Of a DNA stretch of 64,000 nt, positions 15,025-23,669 are shown one piece after another. Source of the stretch: Streptomyces sp. Ag109_O5-1. Lineage in GTDB: Bacteria; Actinomycetota; Actinomycetes; Streptomycetales; Streptomycetaceae. The position numbers and the translations under genes are program-made. The notes under the pieces are model-generated. The model saw nothing but the letters and a program-made list of their open reading frames with translations, did no database searches and was not told the DNA's origin. Each line of letters opens with the position of its first letter. Position 1 is the first letter of the stretch. The stretch covers positions 9,796,001 to 9,860,000 of the forward strand of contig NZ_RKQF01000001.1 in NCBI RefSeq assembly GCF_003814875.1, read 5' to 3'.

Positions 15025-16355
15025 CGCTCCCCCTCCCGATCCTGCCCGCCGGCGAGCGGCGCGTGCAGCAGCACCCGCGACGCCCGCCGCCCGGACGCGT
15101 CCACCACGTCCAGCCGCCATCCGGCGACCTCCACGCCGTCCCCGACCTCGGGTATCCGGCCCAGCTCGGTCGCGACCAGCCCGGCCAGCGTCTCGTACGG
15201 CCCCTCGGGCACCCGCAGGCCCACCCGCGCCAGCTGGTCCATGCGGGCTGCGCCGTCCGCCGAGTAGAGCGCGCGGCCCTGTTCGTCGGCGCCGGCGGGA
15301 GCGAGGTCGGGCGTCTCGTGCGGATCGTGTTCGTCGCGGACCTCGCCGACGACCTCCTCGACGATGTCCTCCAGGGTGGCGACCCCGGCCGTACCGCCGT
15401 ACTCGTCGATGACGACGGCCATGGTGCGCCGGCCGCCGAGCCGGTCCAGGAGGCGGTCGACGGTGAGGGACTCGGGGACCAGCAGCGGTTCCCGCATCAG
15501 CTGGGCGACCGACGTGTGGGCCCGGTCCTCGGCCGGCATGGCCACGATGTCCTTGATGTGGACGGTGCCGACGACCGAGTCCAGGCTGTCCCGGTAGACC
15601 GGGAAGCGCGACAGCCCGGTGGCGCGGGTCGCGTTCGCCACGTCCTCGCAGGTCGCCCGGAGCTCCAGGGCGACGACCTGGACGCGCGGGGTCATCACGT
15701 TCTCGGCGGTGAGGTCGGCGAGGTTCAGCGTGCGCACGAACAGCTCGGCGGTGTCCGCCTCCAGCGCGCCCTGCTTGGCGGAGTGCCGGGCCAGCGCGGC
15801 CAGCTCCTGGGGCCCGCGCGCGGAGGCGAGCTCCTCGGCGGGTTCCAGGCCAAACCGCCGTACCACCCGGTTCGCGGTGTTGTTCAGATGGGTGATGAAG
15901 GGCCGGAAGGCCGCGCTGAACCAGCGCTGGGCGTTGCCCACCCGCTTGGCGACGGCCAGCGGCGAGGAGATCGCCCAGTTTTTGGGCACCAGCTCGCCGA
16001 CGACCATCAGGAACACCGTGGACAGCGCGGTGCCGATCACCAGGCCCAGCGAGCTCGCCGCCGACGCCGAGACGCCCACCGCCTCCAACGGACCGGCCAG
16101 CAGCTTGGCGATCGAGGGTTCGGCGAGCATGCCGACCACCAGATTGGTGACCGTGATGCCGAGTTGCGCCCCGGAGAGCTGGAACGTCAGGTTCCGCACG
16201 GCCTTGAGAGCGCCCGCCGCCCCGCGCTCGCCGCGCTCCACGGCACGCTCCAGCTCACCGCGCCCGACCGTGGTCAGCGAGAACTCGGCCGCGACGAAGG
16301 CGCCGCAGGCGAGCGACAGCAGGATCGCCACCAGCAGCAGGAGCACTTCGGTCAT
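15021..16355 (-). CDS. CNNM/CorC-type membrane protein with CBS domains (full form)
   Basis: A 444-residue paralogue of the next gene: a DUF21/CNNM membrane domain (1-200, opening LLLLVAILLSLACGAFVAAEFS), CBS pair (~215-345, FPVYRDSLDSVVGTVHIKD and VIDEYGGTAGVATLEDIVEE) and a C-terminal CorC_HlyC FAD-like domain (~360-435, LAGLVATELGRIPEVGDGVE). It is the first gene of a two-gene operon. The 178-bp spacer upstream contains a short palindrome, CGCCCATGGGCG (16432-16443), of unknown meaning. Confidence 0.93.
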   Translation of the reverse strand: MTEVLLLLVAILLSLACGAFVAAEFSLTTVGRGELERAVERGERGAAGALKAVRNLTFQLSGAQLGITVTNLVVGMLAEPSIAKLLAGPLEAVGVSASAASSLGLVIGTALSTVFLMVVGELVPKNWAISSPLAVAKRVGNAQRWFSAAFRPFITHLNNTANRVVRRFGLEPAEELASARGPQELAALARHSAKQGALEADTAELFVRTLNLADLTAENVMTPRVQVVALELRATCEDVANATRATGLSRFPVYRDSLDSVVGTVHIKDIVAMPAEDRAHTSVAQLMREPLLVPESLTVDRLLDRLGGRRTMAVVIDEYGGTAGVATLEDIVEEVVGEVRDEHDPHETPDLAPAGADEQGRALYSADGAARMDQLARVGLRVPEGPYETLAGLVATELGRIPEVGDGVEVAGWRLDVVDASGRRASRVLLHAPLAGGQDREGER

Positions 16356-16533
16356 CGGGTCACCTCCGTCCCATGATCGGACAGGGCGGACGGGACCGCG
16401 CGGTGTTGTCGGCGGAGTGGACCGGGAGGCTCGCCCATGGGCGGACGCTCACACACCTTTCATAGAGGAAGTCATCGGAACGCAGAGGACCCCTCAATGG
16501 TAAAGGATCGGCAAAGCTCCTCGGTCGGTACCC

Positions 16534-16968
16534 TCAGTCGGTGGCCGCCGCCAGCGGTTTCACCCATCGCCGCCACTTCTCCTCCGGCTCGTACCCGGCC
16601 GCCCGCCAGGCATGGTGCGCGGTCTCGTTGCGCACCAGCACCATGGCGTCCCCGCGTCGCCCGCCCAGCCGTACGAACCGCTCCTCGGCGGCCGCCAGCA
16701 GCGCCGAGCCGATGCCCCGGCGGCGTCGCTCCGGATGCACCGCCAGCCGGTACAGATGGCAGCGCCAGCCGTCGAAGCCCGCGATCACCGTGCCCACCAG
16801 CTCACCGTCCAGCTCGGCGAGGAGCAGTGCCCCGGGGTCCCGGGAGACCAGACGGTCCATCCCGCCCCGGTCGTCGCTGATGCTGGTGCCCTCGGCCGCC
16901 GCCTTCCAGAAGGCGAGCACGGCGTCGATGTCGTCGGGCTCTGCGGCCCGGATACGAAGATCGGTCAT
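16534..16968 (-). CDS. GNAT-family N-acetyltransferase
   Basis: A 144-residue acetyl-CoA-dependent acyltransferase. The acetyl-CoA loop is RLAVHPERRRRGIGSALLAA (R/Q-x-x-G-x-G/A) at about 78-97, preceded by strand GTVIAGFDGWRCHLY. The C-terminal VRNETAHHAWRAAGYEPEEKW is the usual alpha4-beta7 hairpin. ATG at 16968 gives the standard length. The acceptor is unknown; it may be an amine or a protein N-terminus. Confidence 0.92.
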   Translation of the reverse strand: MTDLRIRAAEPDDIDAVLAFWKAAAEGTSISDDRGGMDRLVSRDPGALLLAELDGELVGTVIAGFDGWRCHLYRLAVHPERRRRGIGSALLAAAEERFVRLGGRRGDAMVLVRNETAHHAWRAAGYEPEEKWRRWVKPLAAATD

Positions 16969-17012
16969 GCCGTGATCCCAGCACGGCCGACTGTGCGGAT
17001 CCGCCCATTCCA

Positions 17013-17867
17013 CTATGCGGACAGGGCGGCGATCACCGGGGCCAGCGCCTCCATGGACGGCTCCAGGACGGTCAGATACGAGAACCCGTAGCGCTCGCGC
17101 AGCCCGCGGACCCGTGCGACGACCTCCTCCAGCGTGCCGACCAGGACGACGGGCAGAGCGAGGGCCTGCTCCAGCGTCAGCTGGGGCTGCCGCTCCAGCA
17201 TCGGTGCCAGCACCGCTCCGGGATCGTCGGTGACCGCCACCGACTGGATCAGCAGGTTGCGTTCGGCGGGTTCCGCGCGGTCGGCCGCGAACTGCCCGTA
17301 GCGGCGGACTCGTTCGTCGAGCTCCGCCGCGGAGACCGGCTCCAGGCGGCCCACCGTGCTGCCCGGCACCAGGCGCGCGCCCGTGAACGCCGCGATGTCC
17401 GCGTGCTCGGCGGTCAGCCGCAGCATCCGGTCGCCGTTGCCGCCGATCAGCAACGGCACCTCGCACCCCTCCGACTTCAGCAACTCCTCGACCGTGTACC
17501 GCAGATGGTCCACCCGCTCGCGCGGCGAGCCGAACGGCAGCCCGGCCCGGTCGTGTTCCGCCTGTACATAGCCGGTGCCCAGACCGAGTTCGAGCCGGCC
17601 GCCGGTCAGCGCGTCGGTCGTCGCCACCTCGCGGGCCAGCAACACCGGGTTCCAGAAACCGGCGTTGAGCACGAACGTGCCCAGGCGGGCCCGCTCGGTC
17701 GCCTCCGCCGCCGCGACCAGCGCCGGGAAGGGTGCGGGCATCCCGAGATGGTCGGGGACGAGGATCACGTCGTACCCGAGTTCCTCGGCGCGCCGGCATT
17801 TCGCGCGCCATTCGCCGGCCGACGCGGGCGTGAGGAGGTTGACCCCGAAACGGAACGGACGCGGCAT
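17013..17867 (-). CDS. LLM-class F420-dependent oxidoreductase
   Basis: A 284-residue TIM-barrel enzyme of the luciferase-like family. ATG at 17867 follows GAGGAGAG. Typical segments are RFGVNLLTPAS, CRRAEELGYDVILVPDHLG, FVLNAGFWNPVLLAREVATTD, GRLELGLGTGY and PLLIGGNGDRMLRL. The streptomycete setting makes coenzyme F420 the likelier cofactor than FMN, although this is inferred. The substrate is unknown. No partner gene is adjacent on the same strand. Confidence 0.9.
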   Translation of the reverse strand: MPRPFRFGVNLLTPASAGEWRAKCRRAEELGYDVILVPDHLGMPAPFPALVAAAEATERARLGTFVLNAGFWNPVLLAREVATTDALTGGRLELGLGTGYVQAEHDRAGLPFGSPRERVDHLRYTVEELLKSEGCEVPLLIGGNGDRMLRLTAEHADIAAFTGARLVPGSTVGRLEPVSAAELDERVRRYGQFAADRAEPAERNLLIQSVAVTDDPGAVLAPMLERQPQLTLEQALALPVVLVGTLEEVVARVRGLRERYGFSYLTVLEPSMEALAPVIAALSA

Positions 17868-17914
17868 GAACTCTCCTCGGCTAAAGGTGACTTGAGTGGT
17901 CCGTGGGGATTCCG

Positions 17915-20482
17915 TCACTCGTGCGCGATGGCCGCCAGCACGTTCATGCGCGATGCACGCAACGCCGGCAGCAGCGCGGCCACGATGCCGACGACCGCCG
18001 AGCCGATCACGACCGCGACGATCGTGCCCCACGGGACGGCGAGGGCCTTCATGCCCTGGAGCGCGAGGACCTGCTGTGTGCACACGCCCCACACCAGGCC
18101 GAGCGCGAGCCCCAGCACCGCCCCGAACACCGCGATCACCACCGATTCCAGCCGGATCATCCGGCGCAGCTGCCGTCGGGCCAGTCCGATCGCGCGCAGC
18201 AGTCCGATCTCGCGGGTGCGCTCCACGACGGACAGGGCGAGGGTGTTGACCACACCGAGCACCGCGATCACGATCGCCAGGCCGAGCAGCGCGTAGACCA
18301 GGTAGAGCAGCACGGCGATCTGGTCGTGGACCAGTTTCTTGTAGTCGGCCTGGTCACGTACCTGCACCTGCGGGAACGGGGCGAGGGTCCGGTCGAGGTT
18401 CTTGCGGAGCTGGTCCGGGCTCGTGCCCGAGGCCCGGTTGACGTACAGCGAGGAGTCCTGGCCGTTCGGCACGTACTTCTCCACGGTGGCGATGCCGAAG
18501 AACAGCCCGCCCTGGGTGCCGAACCCGCTGCCGCTGTCCTGGTCGGTGAGGGCGCCCACCTTCATCTCGGCGCTCTTCCCGCCCGGGAACTCGACCGGGA
18601 GCACACTGCCGAGCCGCACCTTGTGGTCCTCGGCGAAGTTGACGTCCATGCCGAGACTGCCGTCGGCCAGTGCCGCCGCGGTGTCGCCGCCCTTGTAGGC
18701 GACATGGGCGACGGCGTCGACCTGCGGGTCGTACCCGGCGGCGGTGGTGGTGACCCGCTTCCCGTCCGGCAGCCGTACCGCCACGGGCGTGAACCGCTGC
18801 CGTACCACCAGGCCCACTCCGTCGGCGGCGCGCACCTTGTCGGTGATCTCGTGGGTGAACGGCAGGAAGTTGCCGTTCTGGATCACGAAGTCGGCGCCGA
18901 GGGTCTTGTCGATCTGCTGGTCGAAGGACTTGGACATGGAGGCGCTGGCCACCGACATCCCGCCGACGAGGGCGAGGCCGACCATGAGCGCGGCGGCGGT
19001 GGCACCGGTACGGCGGGGGTTGCGCAGCGCGTTGCGCTGGCTCATGCGGCCGACCGAGCCGAAGAGCGCGGGGAAGACCGCGCCCAGGACCCGGATCACG
19101 GGGCGGACCAGCAGCGGGCCCGCGATGACCGTCGCGATCAGGGTGAAGACGACTCCGAGGCCGAGCAGTGAGGCGGCGGAGGCCGTCTTCGTGGCCGCCG
19201 CACAGCCCGCGAGGGCCGCCGCGCCGATCGCCCCGACGACCGTGCCCACGATCGCCCGCGTCCTCAGCGGTTTGCCCACACCGGCGATCTCGGCGTCCGC
19301 GAGCGCCGCCATCGGCGACACCGTGGCCGCGCGCCGGGCCGGCAGATAGGCGGCGACGAAGGTGACGCCGACGCCCACGGCGTACGCGGCGACGGGCGTG
19401 CCCCAGCCGATGACCATCTCGGTGGCCTTCAGGTTCATCCCGAACGCGGTCATCAGCTTGATCAGCCCGAGGGCCAGCCCGATCCCGGCACCCAGACCCA
19501 CCGTCGAGCCGACGAGGCCGAGCAGCACCGCCTCGGTGAGCACGGACCGCCGCACCTGCCGCCGGTCGGCGCCCAGGGCGCGCAACAGGCCCAGTTCGCG
19601 GGTGCGTTGGGCGATGAGCATGGAGAAGGTGTTGACGATCAGGAAGACGCCCACGAGCGTGGCGATGCCCGCGAATCCCAGCATCACGTACTTGATGACG
19701 TCCAGGAAGCCGCCGAGGTCGGCCGCCGAGGACTTCGCCTGTTCGTCGGCGGTCTTCAGGTCGTAGGTCCCGGTACCGATCGACTCGCCGATACGGTGCT
19801 TGAGCTCGGCGTCGGTGACGCCCTTCGCCGCGTCCACCGAGATGCTGGTGGCCCGGCCGGGGGAGCCCAGCAGTTCCTTCGCGGCGACCGACGGGTCGAG
19901 GAAGACCAGGGCGGCGCCGGGGTTGGTGGTGGTGAAGGTGGCGATGCCGACGATCTCCACCTCGAAGGTGCCGGGCTGGGCCTGCACGGTCAGCGTGTCG
20001 CCGATCCGGACGTGCTTCTTGTCGGCGGTGTCCGCGTCCAGGAGCGCCTGCCCGGCGCCCTGCGGGGCGTGCCCCGAGGTGAGCTTCACGGGGCTGCGGT
20101 GGGTGAGGTACCAGTCCGTGGCGATGGTCGGGGCGCCGGTGGTCGGGCCGACCGACTTGTTGTGGCTGTCGACCACCACGATGTTCTGCACGGACACGTC
20201 CGCGTGCGTGTCCGCGACCCCGTCGACCTTCGCCACCCGGCCCGCCAGCGTGGCCGGCACGGTCTGGACGGCGCCGGTCGGCACCGACGACTTGAGGTCC
20301 TGCTTCGGCTCCACCGTCACATCTGCGGAGGTGGAGGCGAACAGCCGGTCGAAGGTGCGGGTGACGGTGTCGGAGAAGATCAGGCTGCCCGCGACGAACG
20401 CCACGGACAGGACGATGGCCAGCGCGGACAGCATCAGCCGTCCCTTGTGGGCCAGGAAGCTCCGCAGGGTCGCCTTCAGCAC
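17915..20482 (-). CDS. FtsX/MacB-like ABC transporter permease
   Basis: An 855-residue permease with a MacB-type periplasmic domain after the first helix (KGRLMLSALAIVLSVAFVAG, ~14-33) and two FtsX units: helices at ~265-290, 315-345 and 365-390, then a second extracytoplasmic domain and helices at ~745-770, 790-815 and 825-845. The repeated RTRELGLLRALGADRRQVRR and RTREIGLLRAIGLARRQLRR mark the coupling helices of each unit. It does not pump through the membrane but is thought to transmit ATPase motion to external partners. ATPase gene lies 6 bp upstream. Confidence 0.93.
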   Translation of the reverse strand: MLKATLRSFLAHKGRLMLSALAIVLSVAFVAGSLIFSDTVTRTFDRLFASTSADVTVEPKQDLKSSVPTGAVQTVPATLAGRVAKVDGVADTHADVSVQNIVVVDSHNKSVGPTTGAPTIATDWYLTHRSPVKLTSGHAPQGAGQALLDADTADKKHVRIGDTLTVQAQPGTFEVEIVGIATFTTTNPGAALVFLDPSVAAKELLGSPGRATSISVDAAKGVTDAELKHRIGESIGTGTYDLKTADEQAKSSAADLGGFLDVIKYVMLGFAGIATLVGVFLIVNTFSMLIAQRTRELGLLRALGADRRQVRRSVLTEAVLLGLVGSTVGLGAGIGLALGLIKLMTAFGMNLKATEMVIGWGTPVAAYAVGVGVTFVAAYLPARRAATVSPMAALADAEIAGVGKPLRTRAIVGTVVGAIGAAALAGCAAATKTASAASLLGLGVVFTLIATVIAGPLLVRPVIRVLGAVFPALFGSVGRMSQRNALRNPRRTGATAAALMVGLALVGGMSVASASMSKSFDQQIDKTLGADFVIQNGNFLPFTHEITDKVRAADGVGLVVRQRFTPVAVRLPDGKRVTTTAAGYDPQVDAVAHVAYKGGDTAAALADGSLGMDVNFAEDHKVRLGSVLPVEFPGGKSAEMKVGALTDQDSGSGFGTQGGLFFGIATVEKYVPNGQDSSLYVNRASGTSPDQLRKNLDRTLAPFPQVQVRDQADYKKLVHDQIAVLLYLVYALLGLAIVIAVLGVVNTLALSVVERTREIGLLRAIGLARRQLRRMIRLESVVIAVFGAVLGLALGLVWGVCTQQVLALQGMKALAVPWGTIVAVVIGSAVVGIVAALLPALRASRMNVLAAIAHE

Positions 20483-20488
20483 CGGCTC

Positions 20489-21277
20489 TCAGCCTTCCTC
20501 GGGGTCCGCGGACCCGCGTCCCACGTCGAACCGCTTCATGCGTTCCAGCACGGCGTCCGCGGTCGGATCCGCCATCCGGTCCACGATCCGGCCGTCCGCG
20601 AGGAAGAGCACCAGGTCGGAGTGGGCGGCGGCGCCCGGGTCATGGGTCACCATGACCACCGTCTGGCCCAGCTGGTCGACCGCGTCCCGCAGGAAGCCCA
20701 GCACCTCCAGGCCGGCCCGGGAGTCCAGGTTGCCGGTCGGCTCGTCGGCGAAGATCAGCTCGGGGCGGGAGGCCAGCGCCCGGGCGCAGGCCACGCGCTG
20801 CTGCTGGCCGCCGGAGAGCTGGGCCGGCCGGTGCTTGAGCCGGTCCCGCAGCCCCAGGGTGTCGATGACCTGGTCCAGCCACTTCTCGTCGGGCTTCTTG
20901 CCCGCGATGTCCATGGGCAGGGTGATGTTCTCGGCCGCGTTCAGGGTCGGGATCAGGTTGAACGACTGGAACATGAACCCGATCCGGTCCCGGCGCAGCC
21001 GCGTCAGCTCGCGGTCCTTCAGACCCGTTATCTCGGTGCCGCCGAGCCAGACCGCACCGGCCGATACCGTGTCCAGCCCCGCCAGACAGTGCATCAACGT
21101 GGACTTGCCGGAACCGGACGGGCCCATGACCGCGGTGAAACGGCCGCGCGCGATGTCCACGTCCACCGAGTCGAGCGCCAGCACGGCCGTCTCGCCCGCT
21201 CCGTACGCCTTGGTCAGCCCGCGTGCGCGGGCCGCCGGCCCGTCGGCGGCGGGTGCCTCCGCAGCTGCTGTGGACAA
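20489..21277 (-). CDS. LolD/MacB-type ABC ATPase
   Basis: A 262-residue nucleotide-binding protein. TTG at 21277 is preceded by GGGGAGG. Walker A is GPSGSGKST, the signature LSGGQQQRVACARAL, Walker B LIFADEPTGNLD and the H-loop VMVTHD. It partners the large FtsX-like permease encoded 6 bp downstream. The first 20 residues are Ala-rich and dispensable-looking. It is divergent from the RHH antitoxin gene. Confidence 0.93.
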   Translation of the reverse strand: MSTAAAEAPAADGPAARARGLTKAYGAGETAVLALDSVDVDIARGRFTAVMGPSGSGKSTLMHCLAGLDTVSAGAVWLGGTEITGLKDRELTRLRRDRIGFMFQSFNLIPTLNAAENITLPMDIAGKKPDEKWLDQVIDTLGLRDRLKHRPAQLSGGQQQRVACARALASRPELIFADEPTGNLDSRAGLEVLGFLRDAVDQLGQTVVMVTHDPGAAAHSDLVLFLADGRIVDRMADPTADAVLERMKRFDVGRGSADPEEG

Positions 21278-21370
21278 GACTGCCTCCCCGATCGCGCGAC
21301 CTCTTTGTCCGGGTCGAGCGTAGTGTGACCCGTCCCACAGGCGGTATCACTTTTCGATTCCGATGCACAC

Positions 21371-21400
21371 TTGCCGCTGCTAGCGGTTCAGCGCTAGCGT
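21371..21400 (+). promoter_or_regulatory. leaderless promoter with palindromic operator for the toxin-antitoxin-like pair
   Basis: TTGCCG (21371-21376), 18-bp spacer, TAGCGT (21395-21400), with ATG only 6 nt further, so the transcript is leaderless. A perfect inverted repeat GCTAGCG-N6-CGCTAGC (21379-21398) covers the spacer and enters the -10. Autorepression by the RHH protein is the natural reading. Confidence 0.6.
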
Positions 21401-21406
21401 CGTGGT

Positions 21407-21658
21407 ATGGCTAAGACCCAGCTGAACGTGCGGGTGGACGAGGGCACCGCCAAGGTGGCCCGCGAACGCGCCCTCGCGCGCGGCATGAGCGTCAACCGCT
21501 ACATAGAGGAACTGGTCATGCAGGACACGGGTGAGGCGGGCCGGACATTCGTCGAGGCAGCCGCCGACTTCATGAAGCAGTACGAGTCCGTCTTCGCGGA
21601 GGAATTCGGCGAGACGCTCGGTACCGACACGTCTGACAAGACCGAAGGCCGTCACTGA
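21407..21658 (+). CDS. ribbon-helix-helix antitoxin-like protein
   Basis: An 83-residue acidic protein with an N-terminal RHH DNA-binding fold: strand TQLNVRVDEGT, helix AKVARERALARG, turn MSVNRYIEELVM. The C-terminal acidic helix (MKQYESVFAEEFGE) would bind and shield a partner. It is followed after 4 bp by a Doc-like gene and sits under a leaderless promoter with a palindrome. The layout is that of a type II antitoxin. Confidence 0.82.
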   Translation: MAKTQLNVRVDEGTAKVARERALARGMSVNRYIEELVMQDTGEAGRTFVEAAADFMKQYESVFAEEFGETLGTDTSDKTEGRH

Positions 21659-21662
21659 TCCC

Positions 21663-22037
21663 TTGAGCGACCTGACCATCGACCTCGCCTGGCTCCTCAT
21701 GCTCGCCGAACAGAAGACCCCGGGTGACCCGCAGGTCACCGACTGGGGCGCGCTGATCGCGGCCGTCGCCAGGCACCAGGCCGAGATATTCGACGTCCCC
21801 GTCTACGACACCCCGCAGGCCCGTGCCGCGGCTCTGCTCCAACTCCTCATCCACGTACCGGCGTTGGAGCGCTCGAACGCCCTGTTCGCGTCCTCCGTCG
21901 CCTATGCGTACCTGGTCGCCAGCGGCCTGAAGGTCGCCACCTCGCCCGAGCAGGTCCGCGACCTTGCCCGGCTGGTCAAGAACGGCCAGGCGGGCGTGGC
22001 CGACATCGCCGAGGAACTGCGCAGCTGGAGCCTGTGA
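21663..22037 (+). CDS. Doc/Fic-like protein with degenerate active site
   Basis: A 124-residue protein (TTG at 21663) with the all-helical layout of Doc toxins: helices at ~27-45, 52-66, 72-87, 96-105 and 110-122. In Doc, a HxFxxxNKR-type motif between the second and third helices catalyses phosphorylation of EF-Tu. Here the region reads LIHVPALERSNALFASSVAY (62-81): His-64 and Asn-72 can be matched, but the Gly/Asp and the NKR basic pair are gone. It may be an inactive or altered Fic protein, regulated by the RHH partner. The family call rests on layout and this motif. Confidence 0.6.
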   Translation: MSDLTIDLAWLLMLAEQKTPGDPQVTDWGALIAAVARHQAEIFDVPVYDTPQARAAALLQLLIHVPALERSNALFASSVAYAYLVASGLKVATSPEQVRDLARLVKNGQAGVADIAEELRSWSL

Positions 22038-22068
22038 GCCGGACCCGGCATTCCCGGGGAATCGGTGA

Positions 22069-22752
22069 TCAGGACTCCGGAGGCCGGCGCGCGACGCCCA
22101 GCACACAGTACGAGGACGGCAGCCGCGGCCCGTTCTCCGGAACCAGCACCGGCCGGTAGGGACCGAGTTCGAAGCCGGCCGCGCGCAGCGCCCCGATCGG
22201 CTCCCGGGACAGATGACAGCCGCCGCTCAGCAGCGGCCACACCGTCCGGTCCAGGGTCCGCTGGGTGAGCCTCATCGCCGGGCCGCCGCCCGAGCCGTGC
22301 TCGAAGAACCGCAGCTCACCGCCCGGCCGCAGCACCCGCCGAGCCTCCGCGAGAGCCCGTGGCACATCCCGGACACTGCACAGCACCAGCGAGAGCACCG
22401 CCGCGTCGAAGGCCTCGCTCTTCACCGGCAGCGCCTCCGCCGCGCCCGGCACCACGTCCACCGGGACCTCGGCGCGGACGGCGGCATCCGCCGCCAACTG
22501 CCGCAGGGTGCGCTCCGGTTCGATCGCGACGACCTCCGCGACCGAACCGGGATACCGGGCGAAATTGAGCCCGTTGCCCGCGCCGATCTCGATCACGCGC
22601 CCGGACAGCCCGGAGAGCAGCCGCTCCCGGATCGCGGCCATACCGAGTCTGGTCTCGGCGGTCACGCTGCAGCGGGCGTAGAAACGGGCGAACAGCGGGT
22701 GGTGGACGGGATCCCGCACCGGTTTCCCGGCGCCGGCGGACAACAGCCGCAT
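22069..22752 (-). CDS. class I SAM-dependent methyltransferase
   Basis: A 227-residue enzyme. SAM-binding motif I is RVIEIGAGNGLNFARYP (~53-69), motif II VVAIEPERTLRQLA and post-I AEALPVKSEAFDAAVLSLVLC, followed by RVLRPGGELRFFEHG. These match the METTL7/UbiE-like subset acting on small molecules or lipids. ATG at 22752 was selected over upstream in-frame codons because the MRLL start matches the usual length. It is convergent with the Doc-like gene. Substrate unknown. Confidence 0.9.
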   Translation of the reverse strand: MRLLSAGAGKPVRDPVHHPLFARFYARCSVTAETRLGMAAIRERLLSGLSGRVIEIGAGNGLNFARYPGSVAEVVAIEPERTLRQLAADAAVRAEVPVDVVPGAAEALPVKSEAFDAAVLSLVLCSVRDVPRALAEARRVLRPGGELRFFEHGSGGGPAMRLTQRTLDRTVWPLLSGGCHLSREPIGALRAAGFELGPYRPVLVPENGPRLPSSYCVLGVARRPPES

Positions 22753-22866
22753 GACGGACCTCCAGCACGAAAGCAGGTCTACGGTGATTGTCCCCCGCAC
22801 GGGCCCCGCGCACCCCCCGCCGCGCCATCAAGGCGGAGAACCGCCCCCCGACCGAGGGATGAACGA

Positions 22867-23553
22867 CTAGGCGATGAAGTCGCGCACCTGCTCGTACACG
22901 CCGTAGTCGTTGTTCATGTCGGTGTGCGAGATGCAGCCGACGTCGACGTTGGTCGCCCCGCTCAGCTCCGCCGAGGTGTCCGGGTCGATCGCCGCGTCGC
23001 AGTCCGACCAGTACGCCGCGTACGAGACACTGCCGGGCGTCTCGTCACCCGAGTTCAGGGCGGTCAGGAAGGAGCTGCCGGTCGTCATCTCCTTGCAGGA
23101 CGTGTACAGCCACCCGCACAGCGAGGCGACGCTGGTCCCGTGGTTCACCCCGGCGACCGACACGAAGTGGTCCACGTACGACGTGCCGCCGAGGTTCTTG
23201 AGGTAGTAGCGGCTGTTGAGAGCGCCCATGGAGTGGACCACCAGGTCGACCTTGGAGGCGCCGGTCTTGGTGAGGACGGACTGGATGTAGGTCGACAGCG
23301 TCGAGGCGGTGGTGACGTTCGACTTCGTCCAGTCGTACGAGATGGCGTAGAGCTCGGAGGACGAGTAGCCGTCCGCCTCGAAGTCCGCGATCCAGTCGTC
23401 CCAGCTGCTGGAGTCGCTGCTCAGACCGTGCACGAACACGATCGGGTCGTGACTCGCCGCGTGCGCGGGAGTCGTGGCCAGGGGGAGTGACAGAAGGAGC
23501 GAACCGGCAATCGCCGACAGAGCCGTAGCGATGCGACGCTTGGCGCGTTGCAT
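22867..23553 (-). CDS. secreted lipase, LipA/EstA-like
   Basis: A 228-residue extracellular alpha/beta hydrolase. The signal peptide is clear: KRRIA, hydrophobic core, and a cleavage site near THAHAA-type PAHAAS (~33). The mature protein of about 195 residues resembles Bacillus LipA-type minimal lipases: VFVHGLSSDSSSW (oxyanion), LVVHSMGALNSRYY (Ser nucleophile) and ISHTDMNNDYGVYEQV (His). Cys pairs (CGWLYTSC, DCD, GC) suggest disulphides. It is divergent from a large LuxR regulator, an arrangement reminiscent of lipA/lipR in other streptomycetes. Confidence 0.9.
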   Translation of the reverse strand: MQRAKRRIATALSAIAGSLLLSLPLATTPAHAASHDPIVFVHGLSSDSSSWDDWIADFEADGYSSSELYAISYDWTKSNVTTASTLSTYIQSVLTKTGASKVDLVVHSMGALNSRYYLKNLGGTSYVDHFVSVAGVNHGTSVASLCGWLYTSCKEMTTGSSFLTALNSGDETPGSVSYAAYWSDCDAAIDPDTSAELSGATNVDVGCISHTDMNNDYGVYEQVRDFIA

Positions 23554-23669
23554 GATGCCTCCTGAAACGGGTGGGGTTGTTCAGGAGTGTCAGGACGGGT
23601 CTACGCGCGCCGCATCGGCGAAGTCGCCAGTCTTTACGAGTCAACTAACCCGCCAGTAACGTCTTTGGT

